The notes below the pieces were generated by a model that was not told where the DNA came from, ran no database searches, and saw nothing but the letters and a program-made list of their open reading frames with translations. 56,423 nucleotides of DNA from Candidatus Hydrogenedentota bacterium (GTDB taxonomy: Bacteria > Hydrogenedentota > Hydrogenedentia > Hydrogenedentales > JAEUWI01): NCBI GenBank assembly GCA_016182605.1, contig JACPGE010000014.1:1-56423 (forward strand), read 5' to 3'. Made by a program: the position numbers and the translations under genes. Each line of letters opens with the position of its first letter. Position 1 is the first letter of the stretch. This document shows positions 16,614 to 24,944 of the stretch, piece by piece.

Positions 16614-16870
16614 GTATTTTTATTGGTTCTCGACTTTTTTCCCGCCTGCGGCACGTATTAGTCTCGAATTGTAACACCTGAAAAGCAATCGTGACCGAAG
16701 ACACCGCTCCCCGAGATCGGCTGCAGCGCTCACAACCCACTGCGGCAAAAACGCTTAGGAGGAAACACCCGGAATGCATAGTCTCGGGGCAGGGCTTGCA
16801 TTCAAAAGTGCAGTGGCGTACTGTGTTTTCCCAGCCGAATCGCAGCATCAATCAGGGAGTATCTTCTGGA

Positions 16871-19831
16871 ATGGGAATATGTCGATTAGTAGCGGTCTTC
16901 ACCGCCGCCCTCAGTGGACTGGCCTACGCACAAAATGACAGTCTGGATCGCAGCTACGCGGAGGAATTGCCCCGGATTCCAGCAACCTCCCCGCAAGATG
17001 CCCTGAAATCCTTCGAAATACATCCCGATTTCGATATCCAATTGGTCGCGGCGGAGCCCCTGGTTCTGGATCCCATTGCCATGGCCTTCGACGAGAACGG
17101 ACGCCTCTTTGTGGTGGAAATGTCCGGATATTCCGAATTGCGCGACGAAGTGCCCGGTGGCATCCGCATGCTGGAAGATACCAATGGCGACGGGGTCTAT
17201 GACCAGGGCACGCGCTATGTGGACGGTCTCCCGTGGCCAACCGCCGTGGCCTGTTACGACGGTGGTCTCTTTGTTGCGGCCCCGCCCGATATCTGGTATT
17301 GCAAAGATACCGACGGCGACGGCAAGGCGGACATCAAAGAAATCGTTTTTTCGGGCTTTTCTCTGACCAATGTGCAGGGACTGCTGAACTCCTTCAATTG
17401 GGGTCTGGACAACCAGATCCACGGTGCCACGAGCAGTTCCGGCGGCACGGTGACTTCGGTGACGAAGCCGGAGTTCCCGCCGGTGCCGCTGGGTGGGCGC
17501 GATTTCGCGATCAATCCCAAAACCCTCCAATTGAGCGCGGAAAGTGGCGGCGCACAACACGGGCTGAGCTTTGACTCGTGGGGCCGGAAACTCGTGTGCC
17601 ACAACAGCGACCAGCTCATCCAGGTCATGTACGAAGACCGCTACCTCGCCCGAAACCCCTATTTTTCAGCCCCAGGCGTGCGTGTAAGCATCGCGGAGGA
17701 TGGTCCCACCGGAGACGTCTTCCGGATCAGTCCCATTGAGCCCTGGCGCATCGTGCGAACCCGTCTGCGGGTGCAGGGGCTCGTGCCGGGGCCCGTCGAA
17801 GGCGGCGGCACGCCCGCCGGGTACTTCACCAGCGCAACCGGCGTGACCGTCTACAAGGGCGACGCCTGGCCGGAAGCCTACCGGGGCAATGTCTTTGTGG
17901 CGGACGTGGGCAGCAATCTCGTGCACCGCAAAACGATGGAAGGCGATGGCATCCGGATCCTGGGCAAGCGCGCCGATCAAAACACCGAATTCTTGCGCTC
18001 CACCGATATCTGGTTCCGCCCGGTGCAATTCGCAAACGCCCCGGACGGCAACCTCTATATTGCAGACATGTCTCGCGAAGTCATCGAACATCCCGCGAGC
18101 CTGCCACCCATCATCAAACAACACTTGGACCTGAACAGCGGCAGCAATCAAGGCCGGATCTATCGCATTGTGCCCAAGGGCTTCAATCAACCGGCGCCAA
18201 TACGACTTGGAGACCTGACCAGTGGAGAGCTGGTAGATCTGCTGGAACATCCCAATGGCTGGCACCGAGAGACCGCCTCCCGTCTGCTCTACGAACGGCA
18301 GGATACGACCGTCGTGCCCGCGCTTGAGGCCCTGGCGGCGCAGTCCGCCTCCCCCGTGGGCCGCATGCACGCCCTCTATGCCCTCGATGGACTGGGCGCG
18401 CTGTCCCAAGACATGCTGCTCATCGCCCTGAAGGACAAAGACCACCATGTGCGCCAGCATGCCGTGCGCCTGAGCGAAGGAATGCTGGCAAGCACCGCCG
18501 AACTCGCCATTGCCGTCTCGGAGATGCACGATGATCCCAGTGAAAACGTGCGCTTTCAAGTCGCCTTCAGCGCAGGCTACCTGCCGGTACGCGCTGACCT
18601 CTTGACCACCCTCTTGCGGAACGACGGCGGCAATGAGTGGATACGCATGGCGGCCCTGTCGTCCGCGATGGACGCGAGCGCCCTGATCCTCGCCCAACTC
18701 TTCGAAGGCGGCGATTTGCCCGGCAAAGGAATCGTCGACGCGCTGGCATTGCAAGCCGGGGGCTTCTCGGAAGAGGAGACCATCCAGGCCATGCTCGAAG
18801 GGCCGGGCTTCGCACACGCCGATGCGGGCGTGGCGGAAAGCACCGTGCGCGGCCTCCTGCAAGGCCTGAAGTTAAGCCGGCGCACCGCCCAGGCGCGAAA
18901 CATCATGGCGCGTAATGCGGCCGCCCAGCAAATCCTCGACCGTTCGGTGGTGAGCGCGGCAGGCCTCCTGAAATCGGGCGGCGGCAAGCCGGAAGAACGC
19001 ACCGATGCCGTCCTGAATCTGGGTTTCTCCGAGTACCAGATAGCCGCACCGGTCTTGCTCCCGCTCTTGTCCGGCGGCGATTCCGTGGACGTAAAAAAAG
19101 CAGTCTTAATCGCGTTGGCCCAGTATGAACGCCCGGAACTGGCCGAAGCCGTGGTGGCGGCCTATCCCGGCCAAGACCCCGAAGTGCGGGACGCGAGCCT
19201 GGCGCTCTTGTTCGCCCGGCCTCTCTTTCTCAACGTCCTGCTGAGTGCGATGGAGTCCGAGCGCTTCGACGTGAAACAGGTCGATGCGCTCCGCCGCGCC
19301 ATGCTCATGCAGCACGCGGACAACGCCGTGCGCGAGAAGGCCAAGGCGATCTTCGGCCAATTCCCCATGAGCCCCCGGGATACCGTCGTCGCGCGTTACC
19401 AGCCCGCGCTGACCATGACCGGGGATGCCGTGCGCGGGAAAGCCCTTTTCTCTGAGAATTGCAGTCAATGCCACAAGGCGGGTGATATCGGTTACCTGGT
19501 GGGTCCCGACTTGTCCTCCTTCGCAAACCGGGGCGCGGAACAAATCGTCCTGAACGTACTCGACCCCAACCGCGAGTTGAATCCGCAATATTTGAACCAC
19601 GTGATCGAAACCACCGACTGGGAAAGCTACTCCGGCATCATCGCTGCGGAATCCGCCAACAGCATCACGCTGCGCCGCGGACACGGAGAGGAAACGGTCA
19701 TACTGCGGGTCAACGTCGAGGCGATGAAGAGTTCCTCACTCTCGTTGATGCCCGAAGGCTTCGAAGCCAGCATTACCGTGGAAGGCATGGCAGACCTCAT
19801 CGCCTTTCTCACGAGCCTGGTGAACCTGTGA
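16871..19831 (+). CDS. PVC-type dehydrogenase/heme-binding CxxCH protein
   Basis: Start MGICRLVAVF at 16871 gives a signal peptide ending near LAYAQN; the frame is open 180 bases further upstream, but that stretch reads as leader DNA. The 986-residue protein has an N-terminal six-bladed propeller (about 30-460) with membrane-bound dehydrogenase motifs such as MAFDENGRLFVVEMSGY and two Ca-binding-like blades (DTNGDGVYDQ, DTDGDGKADI). HEAT-like helical repeats follow (about 470-820), then a C-terminal cytochrome c domain with C864-S-Q-C867-H868. It fits the large PVC-restricted family thought to oxidise sugars or alcohols at the periplasm. The next gene overlaps by one base (TGATG), so amidohydrolase-like activity is coupled to it. 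Confidence 0.9.
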   Translation: MGICRLVAVFTAALSGLAYAQNDSLDRSYAEELPRIPATSPQDALKSFEIHPDFDIQLVAAEPLVLDPIAMAFDENGRLFVVEMSGYSELRDEVPGGIRMLEDTNGDGVYDQGTRYVDGLPWPTAVACYDGGLFVAAPPDIWYCKDTDGDGKADIKEIVFSGFSLTNVQGLLNSFNWGLDNQIHGATSSSGGTVTSVTKPEFPPVPLGGRDFAINPKTLQLSAESGGAQHGLSFDSWGRKLVCHNSDQLIQVMYEDRYLARNPYFSAPGVRVSIAEDGPTGDVFRISPIEPWRIVRTRLRVQGLVPGPVEGGGTPAGYFTSATGVTVYKGDAWPEAYRGNVFVADVGSNLVHRKTMEGDGIRILGKRADQNTEFLRSTDIWFRPVQFANAPDGNLYIADMSREVIEHPASLPPIIKQHLDLNSGSNQGRIYRIVPKGFNQPAPIRLGDLTSGELVDLLEHPNGWHRETASRLLYERQDTTVVPALEALAAQSASPVGRMHALYALDGLGALSQDMLLIALKDKDHHVRQHAVRLSEGMLASTAELAIAVSEMHDDPSENVRFQVAFSAGYLPVRADLLTTLLRNDGGNEWIRMAALSSAMDASALILAQLFEGGDLPGKGIVDALALQAGGFSEEETIQAMLEGPGFAHADAGVAESTVRGLLQGLKLSRRTAQARNIMARNAAAQQILDRSVVSAAGLLKSGGGKPEERTDAVLNLGFSEYQIAAPVLLPLLSGGDSVDVKKAVLIALAQYERPELAEAVVAAYPGQDPEVRDASLALLFARPLFLNVLLSAMESERFDVKQVDALRRAMLMQHADNAVREKAKAIFGQFPMSPRDTVVARYQPALTMTGDAVRGKALFSENCSQCHKAGDIGYLVGPDLSSFANRGAEQIVLNVLDPNRELNPQYLNHVIETTDWESYSGIIAAESANSITLRRGHGEETVILRVNVEAMKSSSLSLMPEGFEASITVEGMADLIAFLTSLVNL

Positions 19832-20793
19832 TGACGGGGAAATCCACACATCGTATTGGACGCCGCGCCTTCCTGAAGGGCGCGGCAGCCGTGGCGGCGG
19901 GAAGCGCGCTTGGCGCATCGTTCCGCGCGGATGCCGAGAGCGTCTTTCCTCCCGGGCGCTACGTGGACATACACACCCATCTGGGTCAGCGATGGGGCTT
20001 CCGCGAGATCCTGACCGTCGAAAAACTCCTGAAATGGATGGACGAGAACGACATCGCCCAGGCAGCCGTGCTGCCCCTGATCTCCCCCGAAGCCTGGGAT
20101 CATCCCCTCAGCACCGATTACGTTCTCAGGGAAACCGAGCCCCACCGCGACCGGCTCTTTCCCTTCTGTTCCATCGATCCGCGCACCCTGCTGCTCGGAG
20201 GTTACGCGAAGAAGCGCGATCTCCTGCTGAAATACAAAGAGGCAGGCGCCAAGGGCTTTGGCGAACATAAGCCGGGTGTTGCGATAGATGACCCGCGAAA
20301 CATCGAACTCTTCCAGGCCAGCGCCGAAGTGGGACTGCCCATCCTCTTCCACCTCGACAACGACCGGAACATGGATCAGCCGGGCCTCCCCGGACTGGAG
20401 AAGGTGTTGAAAGAAGTGCCCAACGGCATCTTCATTGGACACGCGAACGGATTCTGGGCCTCCATCAGCGGCGGAATCACGCAGGCGGACCTCTCCGCCT
20501 ACCCAAAAACCCCAGTGCAACCGGGAGGCGCCCTCGACCGGCTCATGGATGCCTACCCCAACCTCTACGGCGACTTGTCCGCAGGCAGCGGTTCCAACGC
20601 GATCGAGCGGGATCTGGCCTTCGGCCGCGAATTCATCGTGCGCCGGGCAGACCGCCTCCTCTTCGGAACCGACTATTTGGCCCCCGCACAACAGGTGATG
20701 CAACTTGCCCTTTACCGCACGCTGGACCTGCCGGAAGCCGTGCAGGCCAAGGTCTTCCGGGACAATGCACGGCGATTGCTGGGGCTGCTATAA
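19831..20793 (+). CDS. TAT-exported amidohydrolase-family metal-dependent hydrolase
   Basis: ATG at 19831 overlaps the TGA of the upstream cytochrome gene by one base; a GTG three bases earlier is possible. The N-terminus carries a Tat motif (GRRAFLKG) and a hydrophobic AAAVAAGSALGA segment. The TIM-barrel domain shows DIHTHLGQRW near the start, GFGEHKPGV, HLDNDRNMDQPG, GHANGFWAS and a closing FGTDYLAPAQQ with the conserved Asp. This is the amidohydrolase_2 group, which includes decarboxylases and lactonases. At 320 residues it is of normal length. The pairing with a putative sugar dehydrogenase suggests lactone or ketosugar breakdown in the periplasm; the substrate is unknown. Confidence 0.85.
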   Translation: MTGKSTHRIGRRAFLKGAAAVAAGSALGASFRADAESVFPPGRYVDIHTHLGQRWGFREILTVEKLLKWMDENDIAQAAVLPLISPEAWDHPLSTDYVLRETEPHRDRLFPFCSIDPRTLLLGGYAKKRDLLLKYKEAGAKGFGEHKPGVAIDDPRNIELFQASAEVGLPILFHLDNDRNMDQPGLPGLEKVLKEVPNGIFIGHANGFWASISGGITQADLSAYPKTPVQPGGALDRLMDAYPNLYGDLSAGSGSNAIERDLAFGREFIVRRADRLLFGTDYLAPAQQVMQLALYRTLDLPEAVQAKVFRDNARRLLGLL

Positions 20794-20838
20794 TGCGCGT
20801 TTCTTCGAGAATCCAATTCAGACTACAGGAATCGTAAA

Positions 20839-21777
20839 ATGTCTACCTCTTCCCCCGAACGCTCCAAGGGCTTCACCCTCATCGAACTACTCGTCGTGAT
20901 CGCCATCATCGGTATCCTGGCGGCCATACTCCTCCCGGCACTGGCGCGCGCGCGCGAAGCCGCACGCCGCGCCTCCTGCCAAAACAACCTCAAGCAGATG
21001 GGCGTCGTCTTCAAAATGTATTCCGGCGAAAACCGGGACCACTTTCCCCGCCTGCACGGCGATCAGCCCTTCGGCGCGGAAGCCAATGCAACTGGCTGCG
21101 ACACGGAATCCTTCCAGGACTTCGGTGTCTTCGGTCCCGACATGGTTGCGCTCTATCCCGAGTACCTGAGCGACCCGAAAGTCCTCATTTGCCCCTCGGA
21201 CACCGAAGCGGGCGAAGCGAATCCCCTGGAAATCGTGGCCGACGACGGCAGCGGCGCCTGCGGCTACGTGGGCCTGGTGACGCACTCCGACGCAAGCTAC
21301 AACTACATCGGTTATGTGCTCGATGCCGTGGACGAAAGCGACGCCCAAGTCCCCGCGCCAGAGATGGTGCCTGCACAGTTGCTCGCCCTCGCCTCCGTGC
21401 TCGGCAGTGTCGTCTTCAATCAAGACCCCGCCGATGACGTCACCGCGGACGATGACGTGGATCTGAGCGGCGTGCCCGGCTTTGGCGGCGCGGGCTTCGG
21501 CAACGGCGGTTCGGAAACAGTCTACCGCCTGCGCGAAGGCGTCGAGCGCTTCCTCGTCACCGACATCAACAATCCCTCCGGTTCCGCCCAGGCACAGAGC
21601 GTCCTCCCGGTAATGTGGGACAACATTGCAGCGGTCGTAAGCGGCAACATTGGTTTCAACCACGTGCCCGGCGGCTGCAACGCACTCTACATGGACGGCC
21701 ACGTCGCTTTCGTCCGCTTCGGCGAGACCTTCCCCGCAACCCCCGGGAACGCGACCCTGAATTCCTTGTTCGAATAA
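20839..21777 (+). CDS. DUF1559-type prepilin-like protein
   Basis: The N-terminus has the type IV prepilin cleavage site [15 protein letters not shown] followed by a hydrophobic helix and the [19 protein letters not shown] segment characteristic of PVC DUF1559/H-X9-DG proteins. The C-terminal part contains [20 protein letters not shown], the H-x9-DG signature ([13 protein letters not shown]). Such proteins exist in large numbers in PVC genomes, are exported by a type II secretion/pilin pathway, and probably assemble in pseudopilus-like or surface structures. The 312-residue length is normal. A clear terminator follows at 21803. It probably forms its own transcription unit, 45 bases after the hydrolase gene. 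Confidence 0.93.
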   Translation: MSTSSPERSKGFTLIELLVVIAIIGILAAILLPALARAREAARRASCQNNLKQMGVVFKMYSGENRDHFPRLHGDQPFGAEANATGCDTESFQDFGVFGPDMVALYPEYLSDPKVLICPSDTEAGEANPLEIVADDGSGACGYVGLVTHSDASYNYIGYVLDAVDESDAQVPAPEMVPAQLLALASVLGSVVFNQDPADDVTADDDVDLSGVPGFGGAGFGNGGSETVYRLREGVERFLVTDINNPSGSAQAQSVLPVMWDNIAAVVSGNIGFNHVPGGCNALYMDGHVAFVRFGETFPATPGNATLNSLFE

Positions 21778-21802
21778 ACCCAACCCCAATTGCGCATACC
21801 GG

Positions 21803-21836
21803 CCGGCGCCTGCACAGGAGTGTGGGCGCCGGTTTT
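21803..21836 (+). terminator. Rho-independent terminator of the pilin-like gene
   Basis: An 8-bp stem CCGGCGCC (21803-21810) with GGCGCCGG (21825-21832), a 14-base loop and TTTT behind it. It lies 25 bases after the stop codon. Confidence 0.85.
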
Positions 21837-21870
21837 CATTACTATCAACTCAGTAGCTACCGGGAATTAC

Positions 21871-21906
21871 TTGTCCTTGCTGACCTTGCCGTCCCTGCTG
21901 TCCTTC
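21871..21906. repeat. Degenerate 9-nt micro-tandem array
   Basis: Four units of the NTGNCCNTG type (TTGTCCTTG, CTGACCTTG, CCGTCCCTG, CTGTCCTTC) lie between the pilin terminator and the 3' end of the TMEM220-like gene, touching its stop codon. Confidence 0.6.
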
Positions 21907-22297
21907 AACGGCTTTCCGCCTCCCCGCCCGCCTGTGCCCGCCCGCGCCACCAGGCCACGCCAATCACCGCCATCCAGGCCGCGCAGATAAGCAGTCCCAC
22001 GGACTCCCGCGCGAATTCGTTGTCCTTGGAAATCATGTGCCACGTCGGCACGACGAACAATGCCTCATTGAGCTTGCCCCAGGGCATCTGGTGGATGGCG
22101 AGGGCCAGGTAGGCCAGGGTGCTTGGCAACGCGAAAGGGGAGAGGTAGCCGAAGGCTGCCGCCAGGGCAAGGATCATGGGGAAGGCGTAGAGAACCATCC
22201 AGACGACCGGGTCCGGATCGTTGTATTGAACATACACGGCAACGAAATACACGGCCGCCATAAAGAGATTGAGCAAACGCCAGAGGATGGATTTCAT
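21905..22297 (-). CDS. TMEM220-like membrane protein
   Basis: The start at MKSILWRLLN (22297) is preferred over the ATG at 22315, which abuts the NUDIX stop. The 130-residue protein has four predicted membrane helices: FMAAVYFVAVYVQY, VVWMVLYAFPMILALAAAF, LPSTLAYLALAI and SVGLLICAAWMAVIGVAWW. The loop YVQYNDPDPVVW is the hallmark of the transmembrane family 220 (TMEM220) proteins, found in bacteria and vertebrates. No molecular function is known. It follows the NUDIX gene closely on the same strand and is probably co-transcribed. Confidence 0.85.
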   Translation of the reverse strand: MKSILWRLLNLFMAAVYFVAVYVQYNDPDPVVWMVLYAFPMILALAAAFGYLSPFALPSTLAYLALAIHQMPWGKLNEALFVVPTWHMISKDNEFARESVGLLICAAWMAVIGVAWWRGRAQAGGEAESR

Positions 22298-22315
22298 CGG
22301 TGGGCGGGTCCTCAC

Positions 22316-22918
22316 TTAGATGCGCGGCAGGCTTACGTCCAGCAGGCCGAGCAAGTTGGCAATCATGGAATAGGTCAAGCCCCACACAGTATAGCCGCGG
22401 TAGACAAATGAAGAAAAGACCCGCTGCTCCGGATCCAGCGGGAACCGGTAGGGGCTGCGCTTGGCCGGATCCGCCAGTGCCCCGACAGGAATCCAAATTG
22501 CGTCCGCCACCTCGTGGTTGAGCGTGAGCGGCCCAGTGTAGGACGTGGCGTAAACAAACGGGGTTACCGCAATGCGCCGCTGCACCACGCGGCCCCCAAT
22601 CACGTCGTCGAGCCGGCCGATACAGTCGGAGCCGGCCAGAGGAAGCCCTATCTCCTCCAGGGTCTCCCGCCGTGCCGCATGCTCCAGGCTCTCGTCTCCG
22701 TGGTCTTCGTGGCCGCCCGGGAAGGCCATCTGTCCGGACCAGGGGTCGTCTGGATGGTCGGCGCGCTTGATGAGCACCAGCTCCGGACCCGCCTCCGCGG
22801 CGTCGCGAAGTATCATGGCCACGGCTGCGCGCCGGGTGACAGCGGGGTCCAACGTGCCGATGGGGGTGTACGCGGTCAGTTTTTCTTGTATAGTAGCTAG
22901 TGTGAAGCGGTCACTCAT
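22316..22918 (-). CDS. NUDIX hydrolase, CoA pyrophosphatase type
   Basis: The NUDIX box is complete at residues 69-92: GHEDHGDESLEHAARRETLE followed by EIG. It is preceded by the UPF0035/CoA motif LVLIKRADHPDDPWSGQMAF, which distinguishes coenzyme A diphosphatases (NudL, NUDT7) from other NUDIX enzymes. The late segment YRGYTVWGLTYSMIANLL is also typical of that group. The enzyme would split CoA or acyl-CoA into 3',5'-ADP and phosphopantetheine in the cytoplasm. Length (200 aa) is normal. It is the first gene of a two-gene unit with the TMEM220-like gene. Confidence 0.92.
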   Translation of the reverse strand: MSDRFTLATIQEKLTAYTPIGTLDPAVTRRAAVAMILRDAAEAGPELVLIKRADHPDDPWSGQMAFPGGHEDHGDESLEHAARRETLEEIGLPLAGSDCIGRLDDVIGGRVVQRRIAVTPFVYATSYTGPLTLNHEVADAIWIPVGALADPAKRSPYRFPLDPEQRVFSSFVYRGYTVWGLTYSMIANLLGLLDVSLPRI

Positions 22919-23000
22919 GGCCGGTACGATACCGGGGGACGCGGTTCAAAGCAAGTAATACGGGATACTTCTCCCCACGGCCCCGGCGACGCCCTCGTTA

Positions 23001-23208
23001 GCCCGGATAAATCACGGGCTCCACGCGTCTGTTCCCTAATTCCTTCTTAGACCTACAATTGCCACATCATGCAGGGCGCTACCGCCAGACAGCCCGTGAT
23101 TTAGCCTGCCCGGTGAACGCCAGCACCAACGTCACGCTGAGCATATTTCACCACGTTGCCAATCCGAATGCGATCCGGAGGTCGCAAAGTGGTGAAATAT
23201 GCGGGTTA
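23001..23208 (-). repeat. Two-hairpin dispersed repeat, copy 3
   Basis: Read on the minus strand it starts directly at the dcd stop codon (TAA-CCCGCATATTTC) and contains both hairpins. The first stem is 14 bp and its loop is nearly identical to that of copy 2. The second stem is 13 bp (TAAATCACGGGCT with AGCCCGTGATTTA) and its loop matches copy 1. It fills most of the gap between the NUDIX and dcd genes. Confidence 0.87.
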
Positions 23209-23748
23209 GCGGCGCGCGTTTTCCTCGTCGAGGAAGGCGCGCGATCCCGTAGTGACCTGCTGTCCCTGGTACTTGCCCCGGTAAGGCTTCAACACGGGCG
23301 CGTCGGCCTTGGCGATCACCAACTGGCAGATGCGCCAGCCGGAAATGATGCGCATGGGCGCGGCATTGGCATTGTACAGCTCCAGGGTAATCGCGCCTTC
23401 AAAGCCCGGATCGACCCAGCCCGCATTCTGAATGAAGAGGCCGCTCCGCCCGATGGAACTGCGCCCTTCGACAAAGGCGGTGAGGTCCGCGGGCAGCTTG
23501 AGGAATTCGACCGTCGTCGCAAGCACGAATCCGTGGGTGGGGATGATGAAGTCGTTGCCCTCTACCTGATCGTACTCGATTTCCTCGGCCAGCGAGTAGA
23601 TGCCGGCTTTGGTGGGCCGTGGGGTCAGAAAGATGGTCCCCAGGCGCAAATCGACCGAGGCGGGCCCGATCTGCATGTCGTCCAGCGGATCGATGACCAC
23701 GGTGCCCTCAGCCAGTAACGATCGAATGGTGCCGTCAGAAAGAATCAT
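23206..23748 (-). CDS. dcd: dCTP deaminase family enzyme
   Basis: The 180-residue protein starts MILSDGTIRSLLAEG and shows the trimeric dUTPase-fold motifs: QIGPASVDLRLG, VEGRSSIGRSGLFIQNAG with the catalytic Arg/Ser, and WVDPGFEGAITLELYN with the catalytic Glu. The C-terminal tail AKADAPVLKPYRGKYQGQQ closes over the nucleotide. The enzyme makes dUTP (or directly dUMP in bifunctional members) from dCTP for thymidylate synthesis. The NAGWVDPGFEG wording resembles the bifunctional DCD-DUT group, but this cannot be decided by eye. The stop codon coincides with the edge of the dispersed repeat copy 3. Confidence 0.95.
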   Translation of the reverse strand: MILSDGTIRSLLAEGTVVIDPLDDMQIGPASVDLRLGTIFLTPRPTKAGIYSLAEEIEYDQVEGNDFIIPTHGFVLATTVEFLKLPADLTAFVEGRSSIGRSGLFIQNAGWVDPGFEGAITLELYNANAAPMRIISGWRICQLVIAKADAPVLKPYRGKYQGQQVTTGSRAFLDEENARR

Positions 23749-23838
23749 GCGTTCCCGTCCCTTGCTCCGCCGCCCACTGCGCGGGGAATTGTGGGCAAAT
23801 GGTAACGAAACATGGCGGATAAGCGCAAATCAGGACGA

Positions 23839-24528
23839 CTATCGCGCCTCGATGACGAAGCCCAATTCGCCGGCGCGGTGCAGCGCCAGGGGCCGGTAAA
23901 GGGCTTGCGGGCGGAAGCGGCTGAAGCGGGTGGCGGCGAAGTTGAGGGCGCGGCTGGGCACGTCTGCGAATGCGCCGCCGAAGAGGTGGAGCACGCGGAA
24001 GGGTTTCAGGATCTCCATCCAGTGGGCGCCGGTCATCATGCGTTCATTGCCGAAGACGCCGCCCTTCCAGTGCACCGTGGGCACGGAGAAGACCACACGC
24101 CGCGCAATCCGCACTTGATCCTGAAGCGATGCGGTGATTTCGGCCGGATCGAAATGCTCCATCAGTCCCTGGTGAAAGCACAGATCGAAACTGTCCGCCT
24201 TGAAGGGCAGGGCGAAGAGATCGCCTGCCAGAAAGCGGGCCTGGCCGCAGAACCGGCTGTTGAACGCACGGTTGAGCGCAAGGATGCCCTGATCGTAGTC
24301 CAGCCCGGTGACCTTGTGTCCGCACTGCGAAAAATAGACCGAGACGAGGCCCGTGCCGGTGCCGATTTCCAGAAAGCGGGGTCCGGCCGCAAACGACTCG
24401 CAGGTACGAATGAAGGGCGCCATATTGGTCAGGTGGCGGTGGATCTGCGGCAGGCCATAATCCGCCTGGTAGTAGTCGGACCAGGAATCGAACTGGGCTT
24501 CACCGTGAGAAACTTGCTGCGCGGCCAC
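23839..24528 (-). CDS. Class I SAM-dependent methyltransferase
   Basis: AAAGGA six bases upstream supports the GTG start at 24528 (VAAQQVSHGEAQFDSW); a longer reading to 24570 has no such site. The 229-residue protein has motif I FLEIGTGTGLVSVYF, an acidic end of strand 2 (VTGLDYDQG), motif II GDLFALPFKADSFDLC and motif III region FHQGLMEHFDP. It resembles the Methyltransf_11/25 group. The N-terminal SWSDYYQADYGLPQIHRHL segment suggests a small-molecule or lipid/quinone type substrate rather than RNA. No partner gene gives further guidance. Confidence 0.85.
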   Translation of the reverse strand: MAAQQVSHGEAQFDSWSDYYQADYGLPQIHRHLTNMAPFIRTCESFAAGPRFLEIGTGTGLVSVYFSQCGHKVTGLDYDQGILALNRAFNSRFCGQARFLAGDLFALPFKADSFDLCFHQGLMEHFDPAEITASLQDQVRIARRVVFSVPTVHWKGGVFGNERMMTGAHWMEILKPFRVLHLFGGAFADVPSRALNFAATRFSRFRPQALYRPLALHRAGELGFVIEAR

Positions 24529-24618
24529 ACTTGTCCTTTCGAAACTGGAAATGGCTTGGGAACCGGGCAAGTATACGTAGCGGCCGCGCGGGCACGCAAC
24601 CGCGCGTGTGCCAGAGAC

Positions 24619-24771
24619 TTAATACGAGTCCGGCAGGAGCATGCGCAAGACAGCGAATATCGCGGGGAGGCACGCAAGAATAAGCAGCACGAAGGGGACG
24701 GCATCGATGATGTGGGTGGCGTAGTGGAACCATCGGTTGGGGCGGCCGCGTTGCGGGGTAGTGGGATTCAT
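24619..24771 (-). CDS. Small single-span membrane protein (50 aa)
   Basis: AGGAGG lies seven bases before the ATG at 24771, one of the best ribosome-binding sites in the window. The product has a polar Arg-rich N-terminus (MNPTTPQRGRPNRWFHY) and one long hydrophobic helix, VPFVLLILACLPAIFAVLRM, close to the C-terminus. I do not recognise a family. It lies downstream of the ZnuA-like gene on the same strand, separated by 173 bases, and may be an accessory of that ABC system or an independent small gene. Confidence 0.65.
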   Translation of the reverse strand: MNPTTPQRGRPNRWFHYATHIIDAVPFVLLILACLPAIFAVLRMLLPDSY

Positions 24772-24944
24772 GTCAGTGCCTCCTATTCGTGCTTTAAAAA
24801 ACTCCTCTGGTGCCCGGCATAGGCGTTGTCTATACCGGGCCCCATGCATATGAGGCATTTTGTTGCACTGGGAGGCGGGGCGGAGGCCCGGAGGGGGTGA
24901 ATCGGGCGTAGCGGGGCATGAGTCCGCCGCGCCCGGAGAAGGCT

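Noticed and set aside
24784-24944. Possible riboswitch or metal-responsive RNA behind the ZnuA-like gene
   Set aside because: I could find no conserved aptamer pattern or strong hairpin; the stretch appears to be ordinary intergenic DNA.
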